A stretch of 29,822 bases of DNA from an uncultured Collinsella sp. (GCA_958369225.1 CATXID010000012.1:1-29822); one strand, 5' to 3'; shown: positions 1-7,914, counted from the first letter of the stretch. Made by a program: numbers and translations. The notes: generated by a model not told the origin, from the sequence alone.

Positions 1-175
1 GACGATGACCCAACTTCATTAAGCAACGGCTCTGCCCAGCTCTCTACAACTTGGGCTGCCGTCGGCACCATTTTACCCTCCTGACGAGGAATTCGTCCAT
101 ATTTCAAAAATCAAATCCTGTTCGCGCGTGGGCGTAAACTTTTAGTTGGGCAAATCCGGCAGATTGGAGCTTGAA

Positions 176-257
176 ACATGAGGGATATGCACCTCATGTC
201 GCTCATAAAACGTCTCCTGACCTCGAAGGAGAACGTTTTTTAGCGATAAAAGGAGAC
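176..257 (+). promoter_or_regulatory. Structured leader of the phosphoesterase operon: hairpin plus terminator-like stem that shares a strand with the ribosome site
   Basis: The leader has a perfect 8-bp hairpin (176-183 with 192-199). It is followed by a second stem (207-218 with 227-239, one bulged A) that runs into a T tract at 236-241, so it looks like an intrinsic terminator placed just before the first gene. The ascending arm GTCTCCT (212-218) is also an exact complement of AGGAGAC (251-257), the ribosome site of the gene at 264. One strand could therefore pair with either the terminator arm or the Shine-Dalgarno. This fits an attenuation or riboregulator design. The ligand or trigger is unknown and the switching is inference. 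Confidence 0.5.
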
Positions 258-263
258 ATAAAT

Positions 264-902
264 ATGATCTGGTTTACCAGCGATACCCACTTCGGGCATG
301 AGAACGTGCTGAAGTTCACCGACCGCCCGTGGGAGACGATTTGGCAGATGAACGACGCCATCGTCGACAACATCAACGGCAAGGTTGCCGTGGACGACGA
401 GCTCTACATCCTGGGGGATTTCTCATTCAAGATGACCGCCCAGGACGCCTACGGGCTGCGCAAGCAGATCGCCTGCAGGCGCATCCACCTCGTCCCGGGA
501 AACCACGACAAGGACTGGACCCAGCCGGCGGTCGCAGGCGCGTTCACCGTGGAACCGCCGATCTGCGTGCTCAAGATCGACGGGCAGAAGATCGTCCTGT
601 GCCATTACCCCATGGCCGACTGGCAGGGCATGAGCCATGGATCGTGGCACCTCCACGGACACATCCACAGCGGCGGCGGCGCGTACAACGAGTTCAACCG
701 CAAGCAGGGCCTTCTGCGCTACGACGTCGGTTGCGATGCCAACGGGCACTCCCCGGTGAGCCTCGACGAGCTGAGGGAATGGTTCGCCGGAGTCGACGAG
801 CCGTGCGGCCGGGTGAAATGGCCCTGGTGGGTCAACGAGACCGGCGACAGGCAGGTCGAGCGCGAGCTGGCGGCGTACAAGAGGGAAGAGGCGATCCGAT
901 GA
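264..902 (+). CDS. Calcineurin-like metallophosphoesterase (first of three)
   Basis: This 212-aa protein has the complete metallophosphoesterase motif series: D7-x-H9, G51-D52, G79-N80-H81-D82, H114 and G132-H133-I134-H135. These residues bind the two metal ions of phosphodi- or monoesterases of the calcineurin-like superfamily. The substrate cannot be told from sequence; nucleotides, cyclic nucleotides or nucleic acid are all possible. The ATG at 264 is chosen because AGGAGA lies 7 bases upstream and the DxH motif follows at once. The frame is open further upstream, but that part overlaps the structured leader. The stop overlaps the next start (ATGA), so the three genes form one operon. It is more distant from the other two than they are from each other and has a Trp-rich C-terminal extension (about residues 175-212). 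Confidence 0.9.
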   Translation: MIWFTSDTHFGHENVLKFTDRPWETIWQMNDAIVDNINGKVAVDDELYILGDFSFKMTAQDAYGLRKQIACRRIHLVPGNHDKDWTQPAVAGAFTVEPPICVLKIDGQKIVLCHYPMADWQGMSHGSWHLHGHIHSGGGAYNEFNRKQGLLRYDVGCDANGHSPVSLDELREWFAGVDEPCGRVKWPWWVNETGDRQVERELAAYKREEAIR

Positions 903-1624
903 CGGTCTATGTGACGGGCGACATCCACAGTGGGCTCGACATGCAAAAGCTCCGCGACTGGGAGCTTGGGGATGGCCTTACCAGCGACGACTATCTCATC
1001 GTTGCCGGTGACTTTGGCTTTCCGTGGAACTTTTCTGCCGAGGAATGCGCTGACATCGCTTGGCTCGAGTCGCGCCCCTACACGGTTCTCTTCGTGGATG
1101 GCAACCACGAGCGCTTCGACCACTGGGAGGAGCGTCCCATGGAACCGTGGCACGGCGGGCTGACGCAACGCCTGTCGGATACTTCGTCTATTCGGCGCCT
1201 GACGCGCGGCGAGGTCTTTGAGCTCGACGGTTCGACAATCTTCACCATGGGCGGTGCCACGAGCGTGGACAGGGAATACCGCGTGCCGTATTCCAGCTGG
1301 TGGCCTCAGGAGCTCCCGGACGAGCGCGATTTCGATACCGCGCGGGCAAGGCTCGACGAGGTCGGCTGGAAGGTCGACTGCGTCATCACCCATACCTGCG
1401 CCATGCGCATGCTCTCGCCGACGCTCTACCCGGACCCAGGCTGGGAACGCCCTGATGTGGACCGGTTGACCGGATTCCTCGACGAGCTCGAGGACCGCCT
1501 GGACTACAAGCGCTGGTATTACGGACATTTTCACCGAGACGGCAATCCGGACGAACGGCACACGGTGCTGTATGACCGAATCGTGAGGATCGGGGACAAA
1601 CTCCTGCCGTGGGGCGCGTACTGA
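899..1624 (+). CDS. Calcineurin-like metallophosphoesterase (second of three)
   Basis: This 241-aa protein begins MTVYVTGDIH. It carries D8-x-H10, G37-D38, G68-N69-H70-E71, H165 and the final G209-H210-F211-H212, so all metal ligands of the family are present. The fourth residue of the GNH motif is Glu instead of Asp, as in the third protein. The start overlaps the stop of the first gene by four bases (ATGA), which indicates translational coupling. It shares with the third protein the start MTVYVTGD, the block GDFGF, a VDGNHE segment, MGGA, SWWP and WKVDC, so the two are paralogues. Cytosolic: no signal peptide or membrane segment is present. The reaction is presumably phosphoester hydrolysis; the substrate is unknown. 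Confidence 0.9.
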   Translation: MTVYVTGDIHSGLDMQKLRDWELGDGLTSDDYLIVAGDFGFPWNFSAEECADIAWLESRPYTVLFVDGNHERFDHWEERPMEPWHGGLTQRLSDTSSIRRLTRGEVFELDGSTIFTMGGATSVDREYRVPYSSWWPQELPDERDFDTARARLDEVGWKVDCVITHTCAMRMLSPTLYPDPGWERPDVDRLTGFLDELEDRLDYKRWYYGHFHRDGNPDERHTVLYDRIVRIGDKLLPWGAY

Positions 1625-2346
1625 TGACGGTCTATGTGACAGGCGATGTCCACGGCAGGGCCGAGTATGGGGCCAGCAGATTCGCCTTCAAATCTTGGCC
1701 GCTGGGCCGGACGCTGACGCGCGATGACGTGGTGATCGTGGCCGGCGACTTCGGCTTTGTCTGGGACGGCTCGAATGCTGAGAGGTATTGGCTCGACTGG
1801 TTCGAGTCGAAGCCCTGGACCACGTGTTTCGTAGACGGCAACCATGAGAACCACCACGCCCTGGCAGAACTGCCGGTGCGGGAGTGGAGCGGCGGTCTCG
1901 TCCATGAGGTACGACCGCACGTGCTGCACCTCATGCGCGGAGGGGTATTCGACATCGCGGGAACCACGGTCCTTGCCATGGGCGGCGCCGCGAGCAACGA
2001 CAGGCAGTATCGCAAGGAGGGGAGGAGCTGGTGGCCCGAGGAGATGCCGAGCGAGAAAGAGACGGAACACTGCCGTTCCTCGCTCAATCGCGTGGGCTGG
2101 AAGGTCGATTGCGTTGTGACTCACGAGGCCCCTGCTGCCCTTGCTGAGGTACTGTGCCGGGAGCGCGGACGCGAGTATCGGGGCGACCGACTTCAGCGAT
2201 TCCTTGCCGAGCTCGACGACCGGCTCGGCTACCGAGCCTGGTTCTTCGGCCACTACCACGGTGACGAGTGGCGTGACGACAGGCACCGTCTGGTCTATCG
2301 AGACATCGTGCCGATCGAAAGTGCTGCGCCCGGTTCTCAGTTCTAG
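1624..2346 (+). CDS. Calcineurin-like metallophosphoesterase (third of three)
   Basis: This 240-aa paralogue of the preceding protein has D8-x-H10, G41-D42, G72-N73-H74-E75, H167 and G209-H210-Y211-H212. The ATG shares a base with the TGA of the previous gene (TGATG), again pointing to coupled translation and fixed stoichiometry of the three products. A start five codons earlier is possible but lacks the N-terminal agreement with the paralogue. The gene ends within a strong symmetrical terminator. Paralogues kept side by side with intact catalytic residues suggest either different substrates or a hetero-oligomer, which is inference. Confidence 0.9.
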   Translation: MTVYVTGDVHGRAEYGASRFAFKSWPLGRTLTRDDVVIVAGDFGFVWDGSNAERYWLDWFESKPWTTCFVDGNHENHHALAELPVREWSGGLVHEVRPHVLHLMRGGVFDIAGTTVLAMGGAASNDRQYRKEGRSWWPEEMPSEKETEHCRSSLNRVGWKVDCVVTHEAPAALAEVLCRERGREYRGDRLQRFLAELDDRLGYRAWFFGHYHGDEWRDDRHRLVYRDIVPIESAAPGSQF

Positions 2347-2381
2347 AAACCCCCTAGAAATGCTCTAGGGGGTTTCTAGAA
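2341..2381. terminator. Bidirectional terminator between convergent genes
   Basis: An uninterrupted 18-bp stem (2341-2358 with 2364-2381) closes a 5-base loop AATGC. It overlaps the stop of the phosphoesterase operon and precedes the end of the convergent coiled-coil gene. The stem is nearly symmetrical on both strands, with A/T ends, so it could stop transcription from both sides. Confidence 0.8.
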
Positions 2382-2399
2382 AATTAGATGCTATGCGGC

Positions 2400-2978
2400 C
2401 TACTCGATCTTCATCTGGGTCATGACCTCGATCTTGGCCTCGGCCACGGCCGCACGCTGCTCGGAGGCGGCAAGGCGGTCCTTGAGGGCGGCGACCTCGG
2501 CCATCAGGTCGCGCTGGGCCAGGAGTGCGTCGTTCAACTCGGCTTGGGCTTTCAGCGCGGCGTCACGCTCGCCGCGCAGTCGCTCGATCTCATCGACCAT
2601 GGCCACGGCCTCGGCATGGAGTTGGACGACCTGCCTGTCGAGTTCCCGAGCATCGGCGAGATATCTGACGCTCGCGGCATGGAGCTCGTTGTTCTCGAGC
2701 TCGAGGCTCGCGGTATCGAGTTCAAACTTCTCCTCTATAAAGGCGACCCGCTCATTGCAGTCGGCCTCAATCTTTTCATTCCGATCCGTCGCCTCGGCGA
2801 GCTTGCGGCTGAATTCATCCACCTGGGCCATGAGCAGTGCGTTCTCGGTCCTGAGGTCGGCAGTCTCGCGCAGCAGCTTCTCCCGCCATGTCGCCTCGAT
2901 CCGCTCGGCAGCCTCATCGAGGACGGCCTTCACGCCGGATGCCTCGCTGATTTTCTTTTCGCTCGGATTGTCTGCCAT
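2400..2978 (-). CDS. Coiled-coil protein of unknown function
   Basis: This 192-aa protein is predicted from composition to be almost entirely alpha-helical coiled coil. It is rich in Ala, Glu, Leu, Arg and Lys, with heptad-like spacing from about residue 25 to 185 and no Pro after the first few residues. There is no signal peptide, membrane segment or catalytic motif. The ATG at 2978 has GGAG nine bases upstream; an upstream TTG would overlap that ribosome site and is rejected. It lies downstream of the serine recombinase on the same strand and converges on the phosphoesterase operon. It may be a scaffold or partner protein, but that is a guess from context only. Confidence 0.75.
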   Translation of the reverse strand: MADNPSEKKISEASGVKAVLDEAAERIEATWREKLLRETADLRTENALLMAQVDEFSRKLAEATDRNEKIEADCNERVAFIEEKFELDTASLELENNELHAASVRYLADARELDRQVVQLHAEAVAMVDEIERLRGERDAALKAQAELNDALLAQRDLMAEVAALKDRLAASEQRAAVAEAKIEVMTQMKIE

Positions 2979-2991
2979 GGTGCGGCACTCC

Positions 2992-3055
2992 AATCAACAA
3001 CGGCATGGCTCCGCCATGCCATATGGCTGGGAACAATGCACGGCCGCTGTTGATT
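2992..3055 (-). promoter_or_regulatory. Nested inverted repeats in the leader of the coiled-coil gene
   Basis: A perfect 8-bp hairpin with a 3-base loop (3002-3009 with 3013-3020) sits inside a wider 13-base inverted repeat with one mismatch (2992-3004 with 3043-3055). It lies just upstream of the coiled-coil gene's ribosome site. It may be an RNA leader structure, or a crossover/accessory site for the neighbouring serine recombinase; sequence alone does not decide. Confidence 0.35.
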
Positions 3056-3172
3056 TGTAGTCATCCTGCGATCGGTGAGTTCTAAAAGGCGCCTCAAGTC
3101 ATACGTTATGCGTTCACGCAGGGGGTTTCAGTTGAAGAAATACCGCACTCTTATATAGTAGCGCACTCGGAT

Positions 3173-3757
3173 TTATCTTCTGACGCCCACCAATCCGCGT
3201 TCACGGAGGATGCGGTACAAAGTCGATTTCGATATACCGGTGGCGGCGCAGATGTCGGGGATGGGCGTTTCCCGCGCAAGGTAGAGTTTCACGGCAGCAT
3301 CGGCCTTGACGTCCGCGATGCGCGGGCGGCCCCCGACATTGCCACCATGGTTCCGTTTTACGGCGATGCCCTCGGCCTGGCGCTGCTTGATCAGGTCGCG
3401 CTCGAGCTCGGCGGTGCAGGCGTGAGTGCCGAGGACGAATCGACCGAAGGCGGTATCGAGGTCGACCGGCTGTTTCAAGGAAGTTAGCTTCACGCCGAGA
3501 TTTCGGAACATAAGGTCGTAGTTCAGCAATTGCCTGGTCGATCTGGTTAGGCGCTCCCAGGACTCGACTACCACTTCATCGCCGGCCTTCATCTTCTTGA
3601 ACAGACGCTTCTGCTGAGTTCGGTCGCCGTCCTTGGCACCTGTGACCTTGTCTTTGTAGATATGGCCATAGGGCACGCCGGCGTTGACCAACGCCTCGAT
3701 TTGCCTATCTAGCTTCTGATCCTTCGTGCTCACGCGAGCGTATCCGTATCTGGTCAT
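3173..3757 (-). CDS. Serine recombinase (resolvase/invertase family)
   Basis: This 194-aa protein has the resolvase N-terminal domain: YARVSTKDQ places the nucleophile at S10 after R8, and a WERLTRS segment follows in the position of the usual D/E-R-L-x-R motif. The C-terminal 45 residues are a helix-turn-helix preceded by GRPR, as in Tn3 resolvases and DNA invertases. Length is normal for a small serine recombinase. ATG 3757 is used because AGGAGG lies seven bases upstream; the open frame continues further up without a ribosome site. It could resolve plasmid dimers, resolve cointegrates of the inverted-repeat-bounded segment, or invert DNA. Its target site is not identified. Confidence 0.9.
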   Translation of the reverse strand: MTRYGYARVSTKDQKLDRQIEALVNAGVPYGHIYKDKVTGAKDGDRTQQKRLFKKMKAGDEVVVESWERLTRSTRQLLNYDLMFRNLGVKLTSLKQPVDLDTAFGRFVLGTHACTAELERDLIKQRQAEGIAVKRNHGGNVGGRPRIADVKADAAVKLYLARETPIPDICAATGISKSTLYRILRERGLVGVRR

Positions 3758-3910
3758 TTTCAGCCTCCTGCCTTGTCTTTTGATTTTCTCATGGGAATGC
3801 AAGCGGAGGTTTTGGCACTGGGTTTTGGCACTCGCTGTTCACGGCATCGAGGGTTCGGTTTTCGAGTGCCGCGCGGCATACGTTTTGGGACTGGCTCCAG
3901 GACAAACGGG

Positions 3911-3943
3911 TATAATCAACGTACTACAATGTAATACGTTGAT
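3911..3943 (+). promoter_or_regulatory. Promoter -10 and 29-bp operator of the toxin-antitoxin operon
   Basis: A consensus TATAAT (3911-3916) overlaps a near-perfect palindrome at 3915-3943, with 9-bp arms ATCAACGTA and TACGTTGAT around a partly symmetrical core. The ribosome site GGAG follows directly. A palindrome over the -10 fits autoregulation by the ribbon-helix-helix antitoxin. No good -35 element is visible. Confidence 0.65.
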
Positions 3944-3953
3944 TGGAGCAACT

Positions 3954-4181
3954 ATGGCCATGAGTGCCACTGCCATCAGGTTCGATGATGGTGAGAAGGA
4001 CTGGATCCAGTCCTATGCGAGCGTCCTCGGCATGTCCTTTTCCGAATTCGTGAGGAACGCCGCCCTCGATAAGGTCGAGGAGGCGGCTGACATCAAGGCG
4101 TACAACGAGGCGCTGATGGAGGACGATGGCACCCGCTATTCGATGGATGACGTCATGCGTATGGCAATGGAGGCCGAGTGA
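3954..4181 (+). CDS. RelB/DinJ-type ribbon-helix-helix antitoxin
   Basis: The 75-aa product starts MAMSATAIRF, a beta-strand followed by two helices (GMSFSEFVRNAAL), which is the ribbon-helix-helix pattern of RelB/DinJ-class antitoxins. The acidic C-terminal half (EALMEDDGTRYSMDD) would wrap the toxin. GGAG lies seven bases before the ATG. The stop overlaps the start of the toxin gene. It probably represses its own promoter through the palindrome just upstream. It lies inside the inverted-repeat-bounded segment, so it may stabilise that segment. Confidence 0.8.
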   Translation: MAMSATAIRFDDGEKDWIQSYASVLGMSFSEFVRNAALDKVEEAADIKAYNEALMEDDGTRYSMDDVMRMAMEAE

Positions 4182-4462
4182 GTTTCAGCGTCGAATGGTC
4201 TAAGGCGGCGACCAAGCAACTCCTAAGCATTCCGAAGAAGCAGCGGCTCATAATCCTGTCCTGGGTTCAGGAGCACCTTGACGGATGCGAGGACCCGCGG
4301 CGCGCACCGAATGGAAAACAGCTTCAGGGCACCGATTCCGGTTGGCGTTGGCGCGTTGGTGTCTACCGCATCCTGGCAAGGATCGAGGACGGGAAAGCCG
4401 TCATCGAGGTCGTAAGGGTCGGCCACCGCCAGGGTGTCTACAAGAACATGCCGCGGCTATGA
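4178..4462 (+). CDS. RelE/ParE-superfamily toxin
   Basis: This 94-aa basic protein has the RelE/ParE layout: an N-terminal strand (FSVEWSKAA), a helical pair with PKKQR, then the sheet GWRWRVGVYRILARIEDGK and a final VRVGHRQGVYK. That is the usual core with R-x-G-x-Y-R and a terminal H-R-x-x-x-Y. It starts with GTG overlapping the antitoxin stop, with GGAGG five bases before. RelE members cleave mRNA on the ribosome while ParE members poison gyrase. The HRxxVY ending resembles RelE, but the mode of action is not certain. Confidence 0.82.
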   Translation: MSFSVEWSKAATKQLLSIPKKQRLIILSWVQEHLDGCEDPRRAPNGKQLQGTDSGWRWRVGVYRILARIEDGKAVIEVVRVGHRQGVYKNMPRL

Positions 4463-4645
4463 GCAACCCAAAGTGCCACCACGCAGGTCAAGGCCGAAAA
4501 AACGACCTCACCAGATGCGTTTTAAGGCGCCTGAAAGCAGATGTCCCTAACGGGTATCTAGGCATTCCTTTTCTGGGCTGTATTTGCGATTACATCAAGC
4601 CGTCTACCTGCGGCTTCGTGATATTTGCTACCGTCGGAGGAGAAT

Positions 4646-4710
4646 CGTGTCCGCGGAGTTACCCCCTGTTTTTATCGCAACAGTTGATTCTAGGGACGTT
4701 TCACTGTGCC
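4646..4710. repeat. 65-bp inverted repeat, end of the cargo segment
   Basis: This is the reverse complement of 20542-20606 with one mismatch in 65. The repeat begins outward with GGCACAGTGAAACG. It sits between the toxin gene and the relaxase gene and, on the circle, marks one end of the segment with the phosphoesterases, recombinase and toxin-antitoxin pair. Confidence 0.9.
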
Positions 4711-4931
4711 GCTTCGACATACGTTTTGAGACGTTGAATATGAACAATAACAGAGGTGTACCAGTTAACCGGGGCAGTCGCAGGTTCAGTTAAAATTGAT
4801 GCCACGGCTGTAAAATGAAGCAGGGTCGAAACGAAGCAGTTCCCGGGCAATTGGCGTCCGGCCAGACACTTCGGTTCGGCCCTTTCTTTTCAGGATTCTG
4901 GGCTGATGAATGTCACTCCGACAATTCAAAA
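4711..4931. other. Spacer between inverted repeat and relaxase gene
   Basis: I see no convincing gene here. Short open frames run into the antisense of the relaxase C-terminus and lack ribosome sites. A weak GC hairpin followed by a T-rich stretch lies near 4859-4890. Confidence 0.4.
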
Positions 4932-6131
4932 CTAGCGAGGCGTGTCGCCGCGCGCGTAGTCGCCGCGATCGACAACGCGATCGTCCATCTGTCGCGACAC
5001 GGCGCTACCGCTGTGCGCCTGGCCGGCGGCGCGAACGCGGTCGTCGCCGGCATCGGGAACGGCGCCGGCATAACGGTTGCGAATCTCCCTTGCGTAACCG
5101 CGCCGGGCAAGAAGCTCATCGCGAACCGCTGGATCTTCAAGCAGATCGTCGTCGCACTTCGGTGCGATAAATTTGGGGAATGAATTGTAGGCGACGCCCT
5201 TGCTCGCTTTCGCCTGTTCGACCCACGCCGAATACGCTTTCTTGAGTCGTTGGATGTAAATCTCACAGCGTTTCTCGTACGGTAACGATCGCTCGGCTTC
5301 CAGCACGTTCTTTTCGAACGCCGCTTCAAGTTGTTTGACTGCGAAACGTCCGTCGAGTCGAGTCAGGTTGAAAGTGCACTTCGGATTGCCGGCTTCTTTG
5401 ATATCGAGATCTGTCGCATAGACTCGATTATTCTTGATGAAAATGTCTACGCCCCATGAGGCAAGTATCTTTTTGAACTGATTCATATTCTTCGGATGAC
5501 CTTCATCGATTGCAATATGGATCAGCTCGCGCAGATTGTTTTTATAACTGTACTCACCCCGCTCAACGATTTTCTTTTCTGTGTCGCGCGGCTGACGATC
5601 TCGAATCTTCGAATTCTTCTTTCCCTTTTCAAGTTGAGTAAGATTCCAGTTCTTATCGAGTTCACGGACCCACGCGGCACGTTCGAATTTTCCGTGACGC
5701 CCGCCCGTCTCGCAACGCTTACCCGTCAAAAGATCCGTGCGGTTAATCGCCATATGAACCGCGTAGCGTTTTCCCGCCTTATCGCTTTCCTCATGCAACG
5801 CGACAATCACTTGTTGATGCGGGTAGTGTTTCGCAAGCCATTGCTCCGCGTAGGCCATACACGCATCGGGGGTCATCTTGCCTCCGTTGCAGCTGCACTC
5901 CTCGGGCAGAAACGCGAGAATCTGATGAAGCATCGTTATGTTCTTCGCGCCGGCACGCGCGGGCCTGTCGTGATGGAACATCTTCCGCGTCATAGCCATT
6001 TCGGAAAACCAGTGCTTTCCGTTCGCGAGGTTCCAGCCGCCGCGGGCCAAAGCATTCTTTCCGTTAATGTACTTGCGCAGGTGCTTCGCGTAGCGCTCGG
6101 ACGAAACACCTTTCTGCTTAACGACGGTCAT
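4932..6131 (-). CDS. MOBP-type relaxase for plasmid mobilisation
   Basis: This 399-aa protein matches the relaxase/mobilisation nuclease family. A tyrosine in HLRKYINGKNA (Y21) fits the motif I position, and the histidine motif III is seen in ALHEESDKAGKRYAVHMAIN with H113, H126 and N130. The protein would nick at oriT and pilot the strand into a recipient through another element's transfer machinery, since no coupling protein or type IV secretion genes are present. ATG 6131 is chosen because GGTGAG precedes it and it overlaps the end of mobC by 14 bases; the frame remains open upstream inside mobC. The C-terminal 60 residues are Arg/Asp-rich and low in structure. The short length fits mobilisable plasmid relaxases. 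Confidence 0.85.
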   Translation of the reverse strand: MTVVKQKGVSSERYAKHLRKYINGKNALARGGWNLANGKHWFSEMAMTRKMFHHDRPARAGAKNITMLHQILAFLPEECSCNGGKMTPDACMAYAEQWLAKHYPHQQVIVALHEESDKAGKRYAVHMAINRTDLLTGKRCETGGRHGKFERAAWVRELDKNWNLTQLEKGKKNSKIRDRQPRDTEKKIVERGEYSYKNNLRELIHIAIDEGHPKNMNQFKKILASWGVDIFIKNNRVYATDLDIKEAGNPKCTFNLTRLDGRFAVKQLEAAFEKNVLEAERSLPYEKRCEIYIQRLKKAYSAWVEQAKASKGVAYNSFPKFIAPKCDDDLLEDPAVRDELLARRGYAREIRNRYAGAVPDAGDDRVRAAGQAHSGSAVSRQMDDRVVDRGDYARGDTPR

Positions 6132-6708
6132 CGAGCTCACCGCCATCGGTGAAATAGCGCTGTTCGAGCTCTTCGATGAAGAGAGTGACTTTACGGGCAT
6201 TTTGGTAAACCTTTTCAAGCGTTCGGAAAACCGCCTTCTCGTTGTAGGCCGGAAGACCTTGGGCGTTCACGAAGTACATCAGCTGGTTGAGGTTCGTCCC
6301 CTCGCGATACAGCTCGTGATAGATTTTTGCGACCTGGCTCATATCGAAATCGATCATCTCGATTTTCCCGGCCAGCATCACGCGGCGGGCATACGCACTG
6401 ACGGTCGTGCCGAGCGCATCCGCCTGCTTGCGAATCGCCTCGTGCTCGCCATCGGTGACTTTGACGTAAATAACCGCCGAGCGCTTTTCGTTCGAATCCT
6501 CTGAAACGGTTTGCAGCTTTTTGCTACGGCCACCGTTCTTATTTTTGGAAATGACTAGATCATCGAACGATTCATTCCAATGAATCAGTGCATAGCGAAT
6601 GAATTCGGCTTTCGTCATGCCCGCCTTTTCTGCCAAAGCGGAAAGCGTTTCGTATTCTTCAGAAGTGAGTGTCGCCTTAACGGTGTGCGGACGTTTGCAA
6701 CTCATCAT
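6118..6708 (-). CDS. mobC: MobC-like relaxosome accessory protein
   Basis: This 196-aa protein starts with MMSCKRPHTVKATLTSEEY, then a ribbon-helix-helix-like segment (AEKAGMTKAEFIRYAL). A second similar unit lies near residues 80-115 (VYVTDGEHEAIRKQADALG-type residues, then SAYARRVML). The C-terminal part has REGTNLNQ, a hallmark of MobC proteins that help melt oriT. It overlaps the relaxase gene and is its normal partner. Two successive ATG codons are possible starts; GGGGG is just upstream. Confidence 0.82.
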   Translation of the reverse strand: MMSCKRPHTVKATLTSEEYETLSALAEKAGMTKAEFIRYALIHWNESFDDLVISKNKNGGRSKKLQTVSEDSNEKRSAVIYVKVTDGEHEAIRKQADALGTTVSAYARRVMLAGKIEMIDFDMSQVAKIYHELYREGTNLNQLMYFVNAQGLPAYNEKAVFRTLEKVYQNARKVTLFIEELEQRYFTDGGELDDRR

Positions 6709-6719
6709 TCATGCCCCCA

Positions 6720-6860
6720 GGAAAGCAGAGCGAATCGGTGAGGCCACCGATTCAAAACCGATATAAGATTGCTTTCCTTTTTAGGAGCGACTGACGTCGC
6801 GCCGATTTTTGAAGTGACGCCGTCGCTTCCCTTAGAGAAATGAAGGCGAACTTCATTTCT
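6720..6860. other. Hairpins upstream of mobC
   Basis: There is a 9-bp hairpin (6732-6740 with 6745-6753) inside an 8-bp outer repeat (6720-6727 with 6770-6777), then a perfect 10-bp hairpin (6836-6845 with 6851-6860). They lie in the mobC leader and could be binding sites for MobC or control of the mob operon. The open frame 6705-6890 on the minus strand is made of these hairpins and has no ATG or ribosome site. Confidence 0.5.
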
Positions 6861-6888
6861 AACTTTATCGCCGTGTGAGGTGTTAAAC

Positions 6889-6951
6889 AAGATGTGTTGG
6901 CAGATAAAGGGGGCGAGTATGGCCCCATTTATCTAGCCCAACACCAATCTT
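6889..6951. other. Long interrupted palindrome (cruciform candidate)
   Basis: Arms pair in four blocks: 6889-6893 with 6947-6951, 6894-6900 with 6938-6944, 6902-6908 with 6928-6934, and 6909-6912 with 6923-6926, separated by one- to two-base bulges. Such a large stem upstream of mob genes could belong to oriT, a single-strand origin or a bidirectional terminator. The role is inferred. Confidence 0.5.
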
Positions 6952-6994
6952 GCAATCTCCGGAACGGTGATTGGGCGAAACGCAGTGTAGACGT

Positions 6995-7560
6995 GGAATG
7001 AGAGGTCTCATTCCAAGCGAGAGGCCTCGCGGCGTTGTAACTGCGTGAAGACCGTGAGCGGAAGCGAATTTTTAACGCGAAGGATGCTGAGTGTTAGAAA
7101 TTCGCTGTAGCGAGAGCGAAGCGGTGATGCGAATGCGAGGGATGCCGAGTATTTGCATCGCCGCGCAGCGGGTTTGCGCCGCGGGCGGCGCAAACATTCG
7201 ACTTGTCGAATCGTTTTTCGCAACGCCGGCGAAAAAGTTGAGGCAGCTTTCGACAATTTCAATGGCGCGGAGAGTCATTAGCGTGACTCGCAGCGCTGTT
7301 GGATTTGTCGAAAGGTGACGCGGCTCGCATTGCGATTCGGATTAGCGAGTCGGTTTTCATGCGGCGGTCAAGCCGCCTATGATCGCGACCTTCGGTCGCT
7401 ATCGATTTTCAAATCGCGTTTTGTTTTGGCGCGAGTTGAGATGCGAAACGAAAAACCAAAACGCCCGCGCGAGCCGTTTCGACTTTTGCGCAGGCGTTTC
7501 GAATCAAATGAAAATCAATACGATGAGTTTTTGAGTTTCACGCTTCATAACAGATTTAAA
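6995..7560. other. Non-coding chain of hairpins
   Basis: This stretch is built from many short words each followed by its reverse complement. Clear cases are 6995-7003 with 7006-7014, 7172-7181 with 7186-7195 and 7196-7202 with 7205-7211, plus AGCGAATTT with AAATTCGCT near 7054-7110. Open frames through it change character at every hairpin and have no ribosome sites, so I do not call a gene. It may fold as single-stranded DNA during transfer or replication. From 7560 to 7880 I see no gene, only a hairpin CAAGGGC-GGA-GCCCTGG near 7631 and a short CTGTCCGG/TGTCCGG duplication near 7770-7790. Confidence 0.5.
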
Positions 7561-7881
7561 AACTACGGCGTCGATTCCAACTGCCATCAATCAACCGATG
7601 CAGTCGCAGTCGACTTACCGACCCAGGTCCAAGGGCGGAGCCCTGGCAAGAGCCAACGGCTGCGAACTTGTGGCTACATTTACGATGGAGGTACAAGTTC
7701 GCGTCTCTTGCGAGATTTTTCATCTCACAGCACTTTTCACGGCAAACCATCGCCGCGCTTAGATCGCCTCGGTGTCCGGTGGCTGTCCGGTAGCGAACAT
7801 TCTACCGAGACGCACCGGAGACATTGCGTAACTGTGTCATGCCGCAACAATGTAAAAGTGTGACTGCCGAACTGTGTAATA

Positions 7882-7914
7882 ACGCAATAACGTAACAACG
7901 TTATTGCGTCACTT
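7882..7914 (+). terminator. Intrinsic terminator-like stem
   Basis: A perfect 12-bp stem (7882-7893 with 7898-7909) with loop AACA is followed by CAC and five T. It stands in the non-coding region without an obvious plus-strand gene upstream, so it may end a non-coding transcript. It could also be part of the origin of transfer. Confidence 0.5.

Noticed and set aside
329..898. Long upstream extension of the second phosphoesterase frame
   Set aside because: It is the out-of-frame shadow of the first phosphoesterase; the composition is Arg/Pro-rich and the ATG at 899 matches the paralogue start.
6705..6890. 61-aa minus-strand frame ending at the mobC start
   Set aside because: It would need a TTG start without a ribosome site and consists of the hairpins of the mobC leader.
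7315..7863. 182-aa open frame in the hairpin region
   Set aside because: It passes through several hairpins with abrupt composition changes and has no ribosome site; no protein-like pattern.
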